A stretch of 64,000 nt of DNA from Dehalobacter sp. DCA (GCF_000305775.1 NC_018866.1:372001-436000); one strand, 5' to 3'; positions 35,402-45,000 are shown, counted from the stretch's first letter. A program made the numbers and translations. The notes: generated from the letters alone by a model not told the origin.

Positions 35402-35599
35402 CGCCGAATTGCTATGTCTAGAGTTCTTCATACCGTGCATGCGTAGAATAGAGTTGGCGCTTCGCTTATACCATGGATGGCAAGTAGCGGCAAGGCCAAG
35501 AAGCTAAGGCCACGGCCTGTCCATCGGGGGTTGGGATTTTCAAATTCATTTTGAAAAGACCGCCCTTTATTTGTCTTAAAACATAACTGGGAGGCGAGT

Positions 35600-36649
35600 A
35601 TGGGACAGACCAAGCTGCGTTGGATTTTTGGCATCTTGTTGGTTATAGCAGGTTTCCTGCTGTTTATGAAAGTTAAAAAGATTGCTTTTTCTTTTGCAGC
35701 AGGCGCCGTTATAGCCTATCTTTTAAGTCCCATGGTCAATTGGCTCGAAAAAAAAGGCCTGCGCCGACGGTGGGCAATTGCCTTGATTTTCCTTTGGATT
35801 GTGGTTTTGCTTGCTGTGCTGTTTTTGTTGCTGCTGCCCACGTTTTACCTGGAGCTTGGAAGACTGTCCGTCGTACTTCCAGAGAGGCTGGAAGTCATTT
35901 ACCATTATGTACAAACCGGGAAAAGTGTTTACCCGCAAAATATCCTGCCTGAAGAGCTCAGCAGATTAATGGATAAAAAACTGATTCAGGGGCAATCCTA
36001 TCTGACCGGCTGGCTGGAAAAGGTCATGGAAAATATTCCGGCTTTGCTTTCTTCCATCGGATTAATGGTTCTTTCTCCAATTCTGGCCATCTATTTTTTG
36101 ACGGACTGGAGAAAAATCACGGACGGGGTTTTAATGCTTGTTCCTGGCAGGATGAGGGAGCAGTGGCACAAGGTATTACAGGAAATTGATTATGTGATCA
36201 AACGGTATATCCAGGGCAATATGATTGATGCGGTCATCGTCGGCCTTCTGATCGGCATAGGGATTAAGCTCATCGGTATGGAATATGCGCTGATTATCGG
36301 GATCATTTGCGGAATTACCAATCTGATCCCGTATTTTGGTCCGATCTTAGGCGGCATACCGTCAATTTTACTGGGCTTAAGCAGATCCCCTCTGATGGCT
36401 GTAAAAGTCACCCTGGTAATCTTCATCGTCCAACAGCTGGACAGCAATCTGATTAATCCGCGTCTGATGAGCAACAAAATCGGTCTTCATCCGCTCTGGG
36501 TTGTTTTTGCTCTTTTGGCCGGCGGGGAAATCGGCGGTTTGCTCGGAATGCTTTTTGCAGTTCCACTGGCAGCGGTCCTGCGTATTATAATCAGAAATAT
36601 TTATTATTATCTGATTGCACCGCGAGATCTGAAGTCAACGAAGAATTAA
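35600..36649 (+). CDS. AI-2E family (UPF0118) transporter
   Basis: 349 residues with about eight membrane helices: three N-terminal, a soluble part (about 75-145), then five. The hallmarks are LSPILAIYFLTDWRKI, NLIPYFGPILGGIP (about 236-249), and the C-terminal GLHPLWVVFALLAGGEIGGLLGM. The family includes exporters of autoinducer-2 and Na+ or Li+/H+ antiporters, so the substrate cannot be named. GGGAGG precedes the ATG. It stands alone ahead of the alaS cluster. Confidence 0.88.
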   Translation: MGQTKLRWIFGILLVIAGFLLFMKVKKIAFSFAAGAVIAYLLSPMVNWLEKKGLRRRWAIALIFLWIVVLLAVLFLLLLPTFYLELGRLSVVLPERLEVIYHYVQTGKSVYPQNILPEELSRLMDKKLIQGQSYLTGWLEKVMENIPALLSSIGLMVLSPILAIYFLTDWRKITDGVLMLVPGRMREQWHKVLQEIDYVIKRYIQGNMIDAVIVGLLIGIGIKLIGMEYALIIGIICGITNLIPYFGPILGGIPSILLGLSRSPLMAVKVTLVIFIVQQLDSNLINPRLMSNKIGLHPLWVVFALLAGGEIGGLLGMLFAVPLAAVLRIIIRNIYYYLIAPRDLKSTKN

Positions 36650-36674
36650 GTAGGATTTGCGGCTATCAGGTCTG

Positions 36675-36704
36675 TTGACAGGCAACTTCTCTTTTGGCTA
36701 TACT
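36675..36704 (+). promoter_or_regulatory. Putative promoter upstream of alaS
   Basis: TTGACA (36675-36680), 18-base spacer, TATACT (36699-36704). It would give a leader of about 280 bases containing a family A repeat before alaS. Confidence 0.5.
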
Positions 36705-36854
36705 TATTTTAGTGTATCAGAAAGTGTAAGTATTTTCTGAACCAGCTAAGTGCAACGAAAGCTGCCGCCTGTGCCAAAGAGGCTTGGTGCCAGCCAGGTT
36801 TTCTTATGTCTTAGCAAGATTTGCCTTTGCTATTCTGTAATAAATATAAGCTTA

Positions 36855-36961
36855 AGTACCATGTCAATCCTAAATCTGATATATCCTGTCGGCAGATTTC
36901 TCACAATACGGTGTTGTCGTTGATCGCCGTTATGTTATCATTTTAGAGTTGACAAGGCACG
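36855..36961. repeat. Inverted-repeat element, family A copy 3 (107 bp)
   Basis: The left end AGTACCATGTCAATCCTAAA and inward sequence (ATATATCCTGTCGGCAGATTTCT) match the right arm of copy 1 read from the other strand. The right end (TTGTCAAC... on the minus strand) matches the left arm of copy 1. The centre is shorter. It sits between the putative alaS promoter and the gene. Confidence 0.7.
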
Positions 36962-36989
36962 AGGAGCCTTCCATATAAGGAGGAAGTAG

Positions 36990-39623
36990 ATGTATACCGG
37001 AAATCAACTGCGCGAAATGTTTCTGAAATATTTTGAGGGAAAAGGACATGTTATTCAGCCCAGTGCCTCCCTGATCCCGAAAGATGATCCTACTTTGCTT
37101 TTAACGGTAGCCGGAATGGTTCCGTTTAAGCCATATTTTTTAAGGCAAGTGGAACCTCCGTTTTCGAGAGCGACCACCGCTCAGAAATGTGTCCGGACCC
37201 CCGACCTGGAGAGTGTCGGCAAAACGGCCAGACACCATACTTTTTTTGAGATGCTCGGTAATTTTTCTTTTGGTGACTATTTTAAAGAGGAAGTCATTCC
37301 ATGGGCCTGGGAATATATTACCGGCATACTGCAAGTTCCCGTCGAAAAGCTCTGGGTAACCATCTATCCAGAGGACGAAGAGGCCAGAAATATCTGGTCA
37401 AAGGCAGGTGTAAGTCCGGAACGAATTGTCGCCGATCCCGAGAATTTCTGGGCTGCCGGACCGGTCGGACCTTGTGGGCCCTGTTCGGAAATCTACGTAG
37501 ATCTTGGAGAAAGCCGGGGCTGCGGCAAAGATGATTGTGCAATCGGCTGTGACTGTGACCGTTTCCTGGAGGTCTGGAACCTGGTCTTTATGCAGTACAT
37601 AAGAGATGAAGCAGGTACACTAACCCCTCTGCCGAAGCGAAACATTGATACCGGGATGGGGCTGGAAAGAATCGCATCGGTGATTCAGGGAGTTGAATCC
37701 AACTTCGATACGGATTTATTTATGCCACTCATCAATAAAACGGCAGAAATCGCCGGTTTGCAATATAAAGAGGATCCGAAGACGGATGTTGCGTTGAAGG
37801 TCGTTGCCGACCATGCCAGAGCAGTATCTTTTATGCTGGCGGACGGAATTAGGCCGAGCAGCGACGGACGCGGCTATGTTTTGCGGCGAATCTTACGCCG
37901 GAGCATTCGTTTTGCCCGGCTTTTAGGAATTGAAAAGCCGTTTTTGGAACAAATATTCCGTGTTATCCAGGAACATTATGCACACTGGTATACGGAGCTC
38001 AAGGAGAATGAAAATTTTATCCTCAATCATTTGCGGCTGGAAGAAAAGAATTTCCAGGCTACCCTCGAGCAGGGCATGCTGATCCTTCAGGATAAGGTGA
38101 AAGCGTTCAGAGAATCGGGTCAGAAGATACTCAGTGGGGAAGACGCTTTTCACCTGTATGAGACCTATGGTTTTCCGGTAGAATTGACGGAAGAAATGTT
38201 GCTGGAGGAGGGGATCTCCGTGGATATGGAGTCGTTCGACAAAGCATCGGAAGAACACCGTCTGCTGGCGAAAGAACGATCCCGTCAGATGAAGGCTGCC
38301 GGGGAAAACAGCCTGCTCACAGAAAAAGCGAAAAGACTGGGGCCGACCCGTTTTCTCGGTTATGAACAACTGGAAAGTGACAGCATCATTGAAGCGATGT
38401 TCAATGAAGAAGGGGAAGTGGATGGGGCCGGTGAAGGAGAGGAAGTCATTTGTCTTTTGGATCAGACACCTTTTTATGCTGAGAGCGGCGGCCAGATTTC
38501 AGACGAAGGAATCATCCGGACCGGCAAGGCGTATGCTGAAGTACTGGAATTGCGGAAACTTCCGAGCGGCGCGATCACGCACCGTCTGCTGATCAAGGAC
38601 GGCGTGCTGAAAATAGGGGAAAAGGTCCACACCGTCGTCAATAAGGAAAAACGCAAGGCCATAGCCGGACATCATAGTTCAACGCATCTTCTGCAGACGG
38701 CGCTGCGTAAGATCTTGGGAGATCACGTCCAACAGGCAGGTTCTCTTGTTACGAGTGAACGCCTGCGGTTTGATTTTTCACATTTTTCACCGCTTACGGC
38801 TGAACAAATTACCGAAGTAGAAAACAACGTGAACAGGCAAATTATGGCGAGTCTTACGGTGCAAGCGGAAGAAATGAGCATGAACCAGGCCCGCGAAAAA
38901 GGCGCGATTGCGTTATTTGGCGAAAAATACGGAGAAATTGTGCGTTTGGTCGAAATGGGTGATTACAGCAGAGAACTCTGCGGCGGAACGCATGTCAAAA
39001 ATACAGGGGAAATTGGCTTGTTTAAAATCATTTCCGAGGGCGGTATCGGCGCAGGCTTAAGAAGAATAGAGGCTGTGGCCGGTAAGGAATCTTTGGCATA
39101 TTTAAGAGAAATGGAGAGCCAGTTCGACGAGATCAGTACGCTGCTGAAAGTTCAACCAAAGGAAAGCGTGAAAAAGGTTCACCTTCTGACTGCTCAGATC
39201 AGAGAACTTGAAAAAGAAGTTCAGCAGCTGAATGCCAAGCTGTCCAAATATGAAGCGGACAGCATCTTGAGCAAGGTTCAGGATATCCACGGCGTGAAAA
39301 TACTCGCTTCCAGGGTTCAGGCTCCGGATATGGAGACACTCAGGCAAACAGCGGACATGCTCCGGGACAAGCTGAAAGAAGGCGTTATTGTCCTTGGCGC
39401 TGTTGCCGACGAAAAAGTAAATCTGGTGACTGTGGTTCATCCGTCGGGGTTAAATGGACTTCATGCTGGCAAGATTATTAAGGAAGTGGCTTCGATTACA
39501 GGCGGCGGAGGCGGGGGGCGTCCCGACATGGCCCAGGCCGGTGGCAAGGACTCTTCCAAGCTTGGCGAGGCGCTGGATAAAGTGCCTTCCATAATCAGTC
39601 ATTTTTTGGGGCATAATAGTTAA
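36990..39623 (+). CDS. alaS: Alanyl-tRNA synthetase
   Basis: 877 residues, full length. The class II catalytic core starts at the N-terminus (GHVIQPSASLIPKDDPTLLL, FFEMLGNFSFGDYF). The editing domain has HHSSTHLLQ (HxxxH) and CGGTHVKNTGEIG, which bind zinc and remove misacylated serine or glycine. The C-terminal C-Ala part has the glycine-rich GGGGGGRPDMAQAGG. AAGGAGG precedes the ATG. It heads the conserved Firmicute order alaS-ireB-ruvX-DUF1292-mltG. Confidence 0.98.
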   Translation: MYTGNQLREMFLKYFEGKGHVIQPSASLIPKDDPTLLLTVAGMVPFKPYFLRQVEPPFSRATTAQKCVRTPDLESVGKTARHHTFFEMLGNFSFGDYFKEEVIPWAWEYITGILQVPVEKLWVTIYPEDEEARNIWSKAGVSPERIVADPENFWAAGPVGPCGPCSEIYVDLGESRGCGKDDCAIGCDCDRFLEVWNLVFMQYIRDEAGTLTPLPKRNIDTGMGLERIASVIQGVESNFDTDLFMPLINKTAEIAGLQYKEDPKTDVALKVVADHARAVSFMLADGIRPSSDGRGYVLRRILRRSIRFARLLGIEKPFLEQIFRVIQEHYAHWYTELKENENFILNHLRLEEKNFQATLEQGMLILQDKVKAFRESGQKILSGEDAFHLYETYGFPVELTEEMLLEEGISVDMESFDKASEEHRLLAKERSRQMKAAGENSLLTEKAKRLGPTRFLGYEQLESDSIIEAMFNEEGEVDGAGEGEEVICLLDQTPFYAESGGQISDEGIIRTGKAYAEVLELRKLPSGAITHRLLIKDGVLKIGEKVHTVVNKEKRKAIAGHHSSTHLLQTALRKILGDHVQQAGSLVTSERLRFDFSHFSPLTAEQITEVENNVNRQIMASLTVQAEEMSMNQAREKGAIALFGEKYGEIVRLVEMGDYSRELCGGTHVKNTGEIGLFKIISEGGIGAGLRRIEAVAGKESLAYLREMESQFDEISTLLKVQPKESVKKVHLLTAQIRELEKEVQQLNAKLSKYEADSILSKVQDIHGVKILASRVQAPDMETLRQTADMLRDKLKEGVIVLGAVADEKVNLVTVVHPSGLNGLHAGKIIKEVASITGGGGGGRPDMAQAGGKDSSKLGEALDKVPSIISHFLGHNS

Positions 39624-39729
39624 GATTACCAAAAAAGTATTAAAAATATTTTTAACAGACTGACAGGTAATCTTTGGATCAATGCAGAATACTGTATAAC
39701 AAACTGGTGAAGGAAAGGAGGTATAAACC

Positions 39730-39981
39730 TTGAGTAAGATGGAAGAAACCATGATGTTCAAATCCCATCCAGGTGACAATTCACCGCGGGAAATATTGCA
39801 ACAGGTTTATGCTGCACTGCAGGAGAAAGGATATGATCCGATCAATCAATTGGTGGGTTATTTGATGTCCGGAGATCCTGTCTATATTACCAGTCATAAT
39901 CAGGCTAGAACCAAAATCCGTAAGCTGGAACGTTATGAATTGCTGGAGGAACTGGTAAAATTTTATTTGCGCGATCTATAA
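39730..39981 (+). CDS. ireB: IreB-family regulatory phosphoprotein (UPF0297)
   Basis: 83 residues. The whole sequence is typical of UPF0297/YrzL: an N-terminal [10 protein letters not shown] region with phosphorylatable residues, then [23 protein letters not shown] and [16 protein letters not shown]. In Enterococcus, IreB is phosphorylated by the PASTA kinase IreK and affects cephalosporin tolerance. TTG 39730 lies eight bases after GGAGG. It is downstream of alaS, as in most Firmicutes. Confidence 0.93.
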   Translation: MSKMEETMMFKSHPGDNSPREILQQVYAALQEKGYDPINQLVGYLMSGDPVYITSHNQARTKIRKLERYELLEELVKFYLRDL

Positions 39982-40154
39982 AAAAGATTTTCTTGCTTTT
40001 TATTTTCACCTTTTTTCTTTAAGAATTTCTTTTGGCATCTGAATACCTTTATTTTTTGAATTTTTTTAATTAACACGAATGGTTCTTATTTTTGCGTTGC
40101 GTTTGATTAGCTGCCCTCACAGTACGTGGGGGTTTCGTTTTGGAGGACGGTCAT

Positions 40155-41099
40155 TTGCTGAAGGTCAAATTAGGGTTAAAGGGTCCGACGGTGTCGGAGA
40201 TATGTTTTGGCAGCCTCGCGATTTCTTCACTTCAGGGCAGAGTGAGCGAAGAGCAGGGAAGAGAGATCCTTCAATATGCGTTTTCAAGGGGGATAGACTG
40301 GGTCGATACGGCAGAACTCTATGAAAACTACAGTCAGTTAAAACCTGTTCTGGGCAGGAACCCCGAGATGAAAGTTGTATCCAAATCTTATGCGGTGACG
40401 CATCAGGAGCTGGATGCGAGTCTGGAGAAAGCCAGAAAGGAACTGGGCAGGGATTCTATTGATATCTTTCTACTTCATGAGCAGGAAAGCCATCTAACGC
40501 TCAAAGGACATGCTGAGGCCTGGGAAGGACTGCTTGAAGCAAAGGCCAGGGGTCAGGTCGGGGCGATCGGAATCTCGACCCACGCGGTTCAAGGGGTAAG
40601 AGCAGGGGCCCTTCAGCCGGGTCTTGACGTGATTCACCCACTCATTAATTACCAGGGACTCGGTATTATCAATGGAAGTCTTGGGGACATGCTGGAAGCT
40701 ATTGCGTTTGCAGCTGAATTAGGTATCGGGATCTATGCGATGAAGGTTTTTGGCGGTGGGCACTTGGCGGCTGAACCGGAAAGGGCCGTGAATTTTATCC
40801 GGAGTATTCCAGGAATTCAGGCGATGGCTTTAGGCATGTCATCGATTCCGGAAGTAGACTATAATCTTGCACTACTGGATGGAGAGCCCATATCCAACGA
40901 ATTGCGTAATTCGGTTCTACACCGGGAGAGAAAACTGTACATCGCCGACTGGTGCCAGGGCTGTGGAAAATGCGTCGGCGGCTGCCCGCAAAATGCGCTT
41001 TATCTTAACGATGGACAGGTTTGTCTGCAGCCGGAAAGATGTGTTCTGTGCGGATACTGCGGCAGATATTGCCCGCATTTCTGTTTGAAGATTATATGA
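40155..41099 (+). CDS. Aldo/keto reductase with C-terminal double [4Fe-4S] ferredoxin domain
   Basis: 314 residues. The barrel has GSLAISSLQ, VDTAELYENY with catalytic Asp/Tyr and the later lysine (VSKSY), GAIGISTH, and GIYAMKVFGGG. The final 55 residues hold CQGCGKCVGGCPQ and CVLCGYCGRYCPHFC, two ferredoxin-type cluster motifs. Such fusions are common in strict anaerobes and may reduce substrates with ferredoxin. TTG 40155 follows GGAGG by eight bases. It interrupts the usual ireB-ruvX adjacency. Confidence 0.88.
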   Translation: MLKVKLGLKGPTVSEICFGSLAISSLQGRVSEEQGREILQYAFSRGIDWVDTAELYENYSQLKPVLGRNPEMKVVSKSYAVTHQELDASLEKARKELGRDSIDIFLLHEQESHLTLKGHAEAWEGLLEAKARGQVGAIGISTHAVQGVRAGALQPGLDVIHPLINYQGLGIINGSLGDMLEAIAFAAELGIGIYAMKVFGGGHLAAEPERAVNFIRSIPGIQAMALGMSSIPEVDYNLALLDGEPISNELRNSVLHRERKLYIADWCQGCGKCVGGCPQNALYLNDGQVCLQPERCVLCGYCGRYCPHFCLKII

Positions 41100-41132
41100 T
41101 ACCTTTGTATTATTTCCCTTTTTTTGGGGACG

Positions 41133-41287
41133 GTCTGCATGCCACAATACCGCTTTCGGCCGTTGCGTCCTCCTTGACGCGTCGCTCCTTGCCATCCATG
41201 GCATCGCGACATTAGGCCATCCGTGGCCGTCAAAAGGCCGCGCTCCGCATCCATGCTCCGCTTGTCGCGGAACTGTGGCACGCAGAC
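41133..41287. repeat. Inverted-repeat element, family B copy 2 (155 bp)
   Basis: The ends GTCTGCATGCCACA and, from the other strand, GTCTGCGTGCCACA are inverted repeats. Read on the minus strand, the interior contains AAGCGGAGCATGGAT, GAGCGCGGC, AAGGAGGACGCAAC and AAAGCGG in the same order as the 1511-1623 element. No ORF is present. It fills most of the gap between the aldo/keto reductase and the zinc-ribbon gene. Confidence 0.65.
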
Positions 41288-41482
41288 TGATCATATGAAA
41301 TTGAGCCGGCCTGAGGGTCAGCATACTTGATGCCTTTCATGAAAAAAATTTAAATAATATTTTCCGTAAACCGGGATAATAATAGCGGAGGAAAATGTTA
41401 AGGTATATAATTAGGATAAGGGACGTACATCTGAAAATAACCGAATAGTGATACCAAAATATACAGACAGGGGGACGCTGTT

Positions 41483-41647
41483 ATGAAAAAGAAAGTTCAG
41501 GAGTATTGCATTGAGTGCGGTGAGATTACTGAATTCCTGTATGATGGCGAAGAATGGTTGTGTAAGAATTGCGGAAGTCACAATTCGCAGGGTGTAATGA
41601 ACGACTCTATTCCATTAAACAACGATGACGAGCAGGACCGGGCGTAG
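41483..41647 (+). CDS. 54-residue zinc-ribbon protein
   Basis: The frame starts at ATG 41483 behind GGGGGAC. Two cysteine pairs, CIEC and CKNC, are 17 residues apart, with acidic and aromatic residues between and a polar acidic tail. It looks like a stand-alone zinc ribbon, perhaps binding nucleic acid or protein. It lies 35 bases before ruvX on the same strand, so co-transcription with it is likely. The coding pattern and ribosome site support a real gene despite its size. Confidence 0.65.
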   Translation: MKKKVQEYCIECGEITEFLYDGEEWLCKNCGSHNSQGVMNDSIPLNNDDEQDRA

Positions 41648-41682
41648 ACCTTGCGTGGTCAGGCAGTTGCTGAGGTGCATGA

Positions 41683-42090
41683 ATGAGGATAATGGGGCTG
41701 GATCTTGGTGAAAAGACGATTGGCGTCGCGATGAGCGATCCGCTGGGTATTACCGCCCAGGGAGTGGAAGTCATAAGAAGAACCAGAAAAGAGAAAGAGC
41801 GGGAAGAATTAGCCCGCCTGATTCGGGAATACGAAGTGGATGAAATTGTTCTGGGATATCCGAAGAATATGAATGGGACACTCGGTGAAAGGGCGAAGCT
41901 GACGGAGGTTTTTGCCGAAGAACTTCGTGAAGGCTATCTACTGCCGGTGAAGTTGTGGGATGAACGGCTGAGCACCATCGGAGCCCAAAGGGCCTTGCTG
42001 GAGGCAGATCTATCCAGAGCAAAGAGAAAAAAAGTCATTGATAAGATGGCGGCAGTATTCATTCTCCAGGGATATCTCAATAGCAAGTGA
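41683..42090 (+). CDS. ruvX: RuvX/YqgF-family putative pre-16S rRNA nuclease
   Basis: 135 residues with an RNase-H-like fold. [17 protein letters not shown] is at the N-terminus with Asp7 as catalytic carboxylate, [11 protein letters not shown] is in the middle, and [11 protein letters not shown] and the later [13 protein letters not shown] carry the other acids. The family (YqgF) matures the 5' end of 16S rRNA and was earlier predicted to be a Holliday junction resolvase. It is in the conserved alaS-ireB-ruvX-DUF1292 order. Confidence 0.93.
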   Translation: MRIMGLDLGEKTIGVAMSDPLGITAQGVEVIRRTRKEKEREELARLIREYEVDEIVLGYPKNMNGTLGERAKLTEVFAEELREGYLLPVKLWDERLSTIGAQRALLEADLSRAKRKKVIDKMAAVFILQGYLNSK

Positions 42091-42168
42091 ACGGAAATTG
42101 AGATACCATTTGACTTTCTTTTCCTGCCAAGGTAGAATTACAATATCTGATTTGAAGAGGTGATACAT

Positions 42169-42483
42169 ATGTCCGATGAAATTAATAAGCAAGATGATCT
42201 TGATGATGAAGAGGTTTTTGATGTCATTGTCTTAAATGATGACGAAGGAAATGAAAACGAATTCATGCATCTTGCCACCCTCGAAGTTGAAGGCAGTACG
42301 TATTTCGTGCTTCTTCCTGTTGAAGAAACAGAAGAAGACGAAGAGGAAGCCGAAGCCATTATTCTGAAGCTTGGCAAAGATGAAAACGGTGAAGACATGC
42401 TCATGGATATTGAAGATGATGAGGAATGGGAAAAAGTCGCCGATGCTTGGGAAGAAATGGAAGACGAGTTTGACGAAGAATAA
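42169..42483 (+). CDS. DUF1292 (YrzB-like) acidic protein
   Basis: 104 residues, extremely acidic (many Asp/Glu runs), with the DUF1292 core FDVIVLNDDEGNENEFMHLA and TYFVLLPVEE. Conserved next to ruvX across Firmicutes; function unknown. ATG 42169 has GAGGTG eight bases upstream. A strong terminator hairpin follows, so mltG is probably transcribed separately. Confidence 0.92.
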   Translation: MSDEINKQDDLDDEEVFDVIVLNDDEGNENEFMHLATLEVEGSTYFVLLPVEETEEDEEEAEAIILKLGKDENGEDMLMDIEDDEEWEKVADAWEEMEDEFDEE

Positions 42484-42518
42484 GCAGAAAATTTGTTCTT
42501 AAAAGTCATAAATAATTT

Positions 42519-42552
42519 AGAAACTCACGCTGGAAAGCGTGAGTTTCTTATT
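42519..42552 (+). terminator. Intrinsic terminator after the DUF1292 gene
   Basis: AGAAACTCACGC-TGGAAA-GCGTGAGTTTCT: 12 perfect pairs and a six-base loop, followed by TATTG. Ends the alaS-to-DUF1292 transcript. Confidence 0.75.
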
Positions 42553-42572
42553 GACGAAAAAAAAGGTATAAT
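42544..42572 (+). promoter_or_regulatory. Putative mltG promoter
   Basis: A consensus TATAAT is at 42567-42572; a weak -35 (TTTCTT, 42544-42549) lies 17 bases upstream, inside the terminator stem. It would start transcription about 70 bases before the mltG GTG. Confidence 0.4.
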
Positions 42573-42651
42573 AGCACATGGTAGGTTTCTTATTCAATTT
42601 GACCATTGTTTCAGTTATCCAAATTCTAGGACAAGGAAAGAGAGAGGTAAA

Positions 42652-43686
42652 GTGAGGAGAAAACGCCGAAAGGCTCCTGTAAGAAAAAAAATCTATAGGA
42701 TTGGCATTGTTTTGGTTTTGCTGCTTGTGCTGTTGGCCAGTGGATCATGGTGGTCAGGGAATTTAAAGCCGGTCTCCGATTCTTCCGATAAAGTTGCCTT
42801 TGTTCTGGAGCCTGGCATGAATGCCTCTGAAGTTGCGGCCAAGCTAGAAACTGACCATTTAATTCGCCAGGCAAGTGTGTTCCGCCAGTTATGCCGGATT
42901 AACAAAGCTGATTCCAAGTTGGTTGCGGGATTATATTATCTTTCACCTTCCATGAGCGCCAAGGAGATCCTGGATACGCTGATGAAAGGACCGGAACCGG
43001 AAGTTGTCCGGATTACGATTCCGGAAGGATATACGGTTGCCCAGATTGTCGATAAGCTCGTCGAGAATAGCTTGGGAACGAAGAATGAGTTTTATGACGC
43101 TATGAAACGATTTGATCAGGATGATTACAATTTTTTGGCAGATATCCCTTCGGGTGAAAACCGGCTGGAAGGCTTTCTGTTTCCCGACACGTATTTCTTT
43201 GATAAAAAAGCTACGCCCTCAGAAAACATTGATCGATTTTTACAGCGTTTTAAACAGGAACTGACACCTGAAATCACGAAACGGCTGGCTGAACGGAATA
43301 TGTCTGTTTCTGAGTGGCTCATCAAAGCTTCTCTCGTCGAGAAAGAAGCGAAGAAAGCTGAAGAAAGACCAATGATTGCAGGTGTTTTTGAAAACCGTCT
43401 GAAAATTGACATGCCGCTGGAATCCTGCGCAACGATTCAGTATATCTTGGGTGAAGTCAAACCGGTGCTGACCATTGCGGATACCCAGATCGATTCTCCG
43501 TATAATACGTACCGGAATACCGGGCTGCCTCCCGGACCGATTGCGAACCCCGGTCATGCTTCTTTACAGGCCGCCCTTTACCCGAAAGATACCGACTATT
43601 TCTTCTTTGTCGCCAAAAATGACGGATCACATGCTTTTGCTGTTACCTATGAGGAACATTTAAAAAATGTAAGCATCTATCAATAG
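42652..43686 (+). CDS. mltG: Endolytic transglycosylase MltG
   Basis: 344 residues. A basic start and one membrane helix (about 13-33) precede a LysM-like segment and the YceG catalytic domain with SLVEKEAKKAEERP, which contains the catalytic glutamate, MIAGVFENRL, and YNTYRNTGLPPGPIANPG. It cleaves nascent glycan strands and sets their length, outside the membrane. GTG 42652 with AGAGAGG is the only sensible start; the open frame extends to 42493 through the terminator region. Confidence 0.93.
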   Translation: MRRKRRKAPVRKKIYRIGIVLVLLLVLLASGSWWSGNLKPVSDSSDKVAFVLEPGMNASEVAAKLETDHLIRQASVFRQLCRINKADSKLVAGLYYLSPSMSAKEILDTLMKGPEPEVVRITIPEGYTVAQIVDKLVENSLGTKNEFYDAMKRFDQDDYNFLADIPSGENRLEGFLFPDTYFFDKKATPSENIDRFLQRFKQELTPEITKRLAERNMSVSEWLIKASLVEKEAKKAEERPMIAGVFENRLKIDMPLESCATIQYILGEVKPVLTIADTQIDSPYNTYRNTGLPPGPIANPGHASLQAALYPKDTDYFFFVAKNDGSHAFAVTYEEHLKNVSIYQ

Positions 43687-43746
43687 AATATTTGATAAAA
43701 CGTGATGATTAATTGTTTAAGTTTAAAATAATGCAGGGAGTAACTG

Positions 43747-45000
43747 ATGAATAAACCGGAACTCCTGGCACCTGCCGGGGATTTTGAAAAGTTAAAATTT
43801 GCGTTTGCGTATGGTGCTGATGCGGTATATGCAGGGGGGGCTTCGTTTGGCTTGCGGGCTTATGCCGGGAACCTGAATGATAACGAACTTAAGTGGGGAG
43901 CCGAATATGCGCATAGGCTTGGCCGGAAGATCTATATTGCCGTTAACATTTTTGCGCATGAACAGGATTTTGCCGGACTTAAGGGTTATCTGACCAGATT
44001 AACGGAGCTTGAAATTGACGGGATTATCGTCTCTGATCCCGGAATACTGTCTCTGGCCCGGAAGGAAACACCAGATCTGCCCGTCCATTTGAGCACGCAG
44101 GCCAATTGTACGAATGCAGCTAGTGCCAACTTCTGGTTTTCCCAGGGCGTGCGCAGAGCCGTACTTGCAAGGGAACTTACACTGGAAGAACTAAAAACCC
44201 TCTGTCCCCAAGCCCAAGGCGAATTGGAAATCTTTGTCCATGGAGCCATGTGTATGTCGTACTCGGGACGCTGCCTTCTGAGCAATTACCTCACCGGTCG
44301 TGATGCCAACCATGGAGAATGTACCCATCCCTGCCGCTGGGGCTACGCGCTGGTCGAAGAGAAGAGACCCGGACAGTATTTTCCGTTGGAGGAAGATGTC
44401 AGGGGAAGCTATATATTTAACTCCCATGATCTTTGCCTTCTGCCCCATTTGCCTTTATTAAAAGATTTAAATCTGGCAAGCTATAAAATAGAAGGTAGAA
44501 TGAAAAGCGCCTATTATGTAGCGAGTACGGTCAAAGTATATCGTGAAGCTTTGGACGTCCTGTGGGAACAAGGAGAAACAAAATTTAGAGAAAAAATTCC
44601 CTCCTGGCTTGCTGAAATGGACAAGGTGAGTCACCGTGACTATTCGACCGGATTCCTTTTTGGAAAACCGGGGGCTGAAGCGCATAACATTGAGACTTCC
44701 AATTATATCCGCGAATACAGTTTTGTTGGAAGAGTGCTGGAACAAGAGGAATGCGCGGCAATCGGGAAGGGAAGTGAATGCGGCTGTTGGATAGAGCAGC
44801 GTAATCATTTCCGGGAAGGTGACGAGCTTGAAGTGCTTGCCCCGGAAGGAGAACCGTGGACATTTAAAGTGAACGGTCTCTGGAATTTAGACGGGGAGAA
44901 GACCGATGTGGCGAGGCATCCGCAGCAAAAACTGAAGATTGCGGCTCCCGCGCCGTTGAAACCTTTCAGTATCCTGCGAAAAGTTGTGCCTGCCCGCTAA
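43747..45000 (+). CDS. trhP: U32 family peptidase-like protein, tRNA hydroxylation type
   Basis: 417 residues. It has PELLAPAGDFEKLKFA at the N-terminus, the U32 signature EIFVHGAMCMSYSGRCLLS (about 158-176), and cysteines in CTHPCRWGY, which together form an iron-sulfur site in relatives. The C-terminal part is a small beta barrel. Members related to YrrO/TrhP take part in 5-hydroxyuridine formation at tRNA U34; others are called collagenase-like. Here the neighbours (alaS, mltG) fit the Firmicute yrrN/yrrO position. Confidence 0.88.
   Translation: MNKPELLAPAGDFEKLKFAFAYGADAVYAGGASFGLRAYAGNLNDNELKWGAEYAHRLGRKIYIAVNIFAHEQDFAGLKGYLTRLTELEIDGIIVSDPGILSLARKETPDLPVHLSTQANCTNAASANFWFSQGVRRAVLARELTLEELKTLCPQAQGELEIFVHGAMCMSYSGRCLLSNYLTGRDANHGECTHPCRWGYALVEEKRPGQYFPLEEDVRGSYIFNSHDLCLLPHLPLLKDLNLASYKIEGRMKSAYYVASTVKVYREALDVLWEQGETKFREKIPSWLAEMDKVSHRDYSTGFLFGKPGAEAHNIETSNYIREYSFVGRVLEQEECAAIGKGSECGCWIEQRNHFREGDELEVLAPEGEPWTFKVNGLWNLDGEKTDVARHPQQKLKIAAPAPLKPFSILRKVVPAR

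Noticed and set aside
35440..35580. Possible third family B element between the zinc-ribbon gene and the AI-2E permease
   Set aside because: It shares CCATGGATGGCAAG-like words and GGCC-rich stretches, but no clear terminal inverted repeat was found.
42138..42509. Serine-rich antisense frame opposite the DUF1292 gene
   Set aside because: Created by complementing Asp/Glu codons; not a gene.
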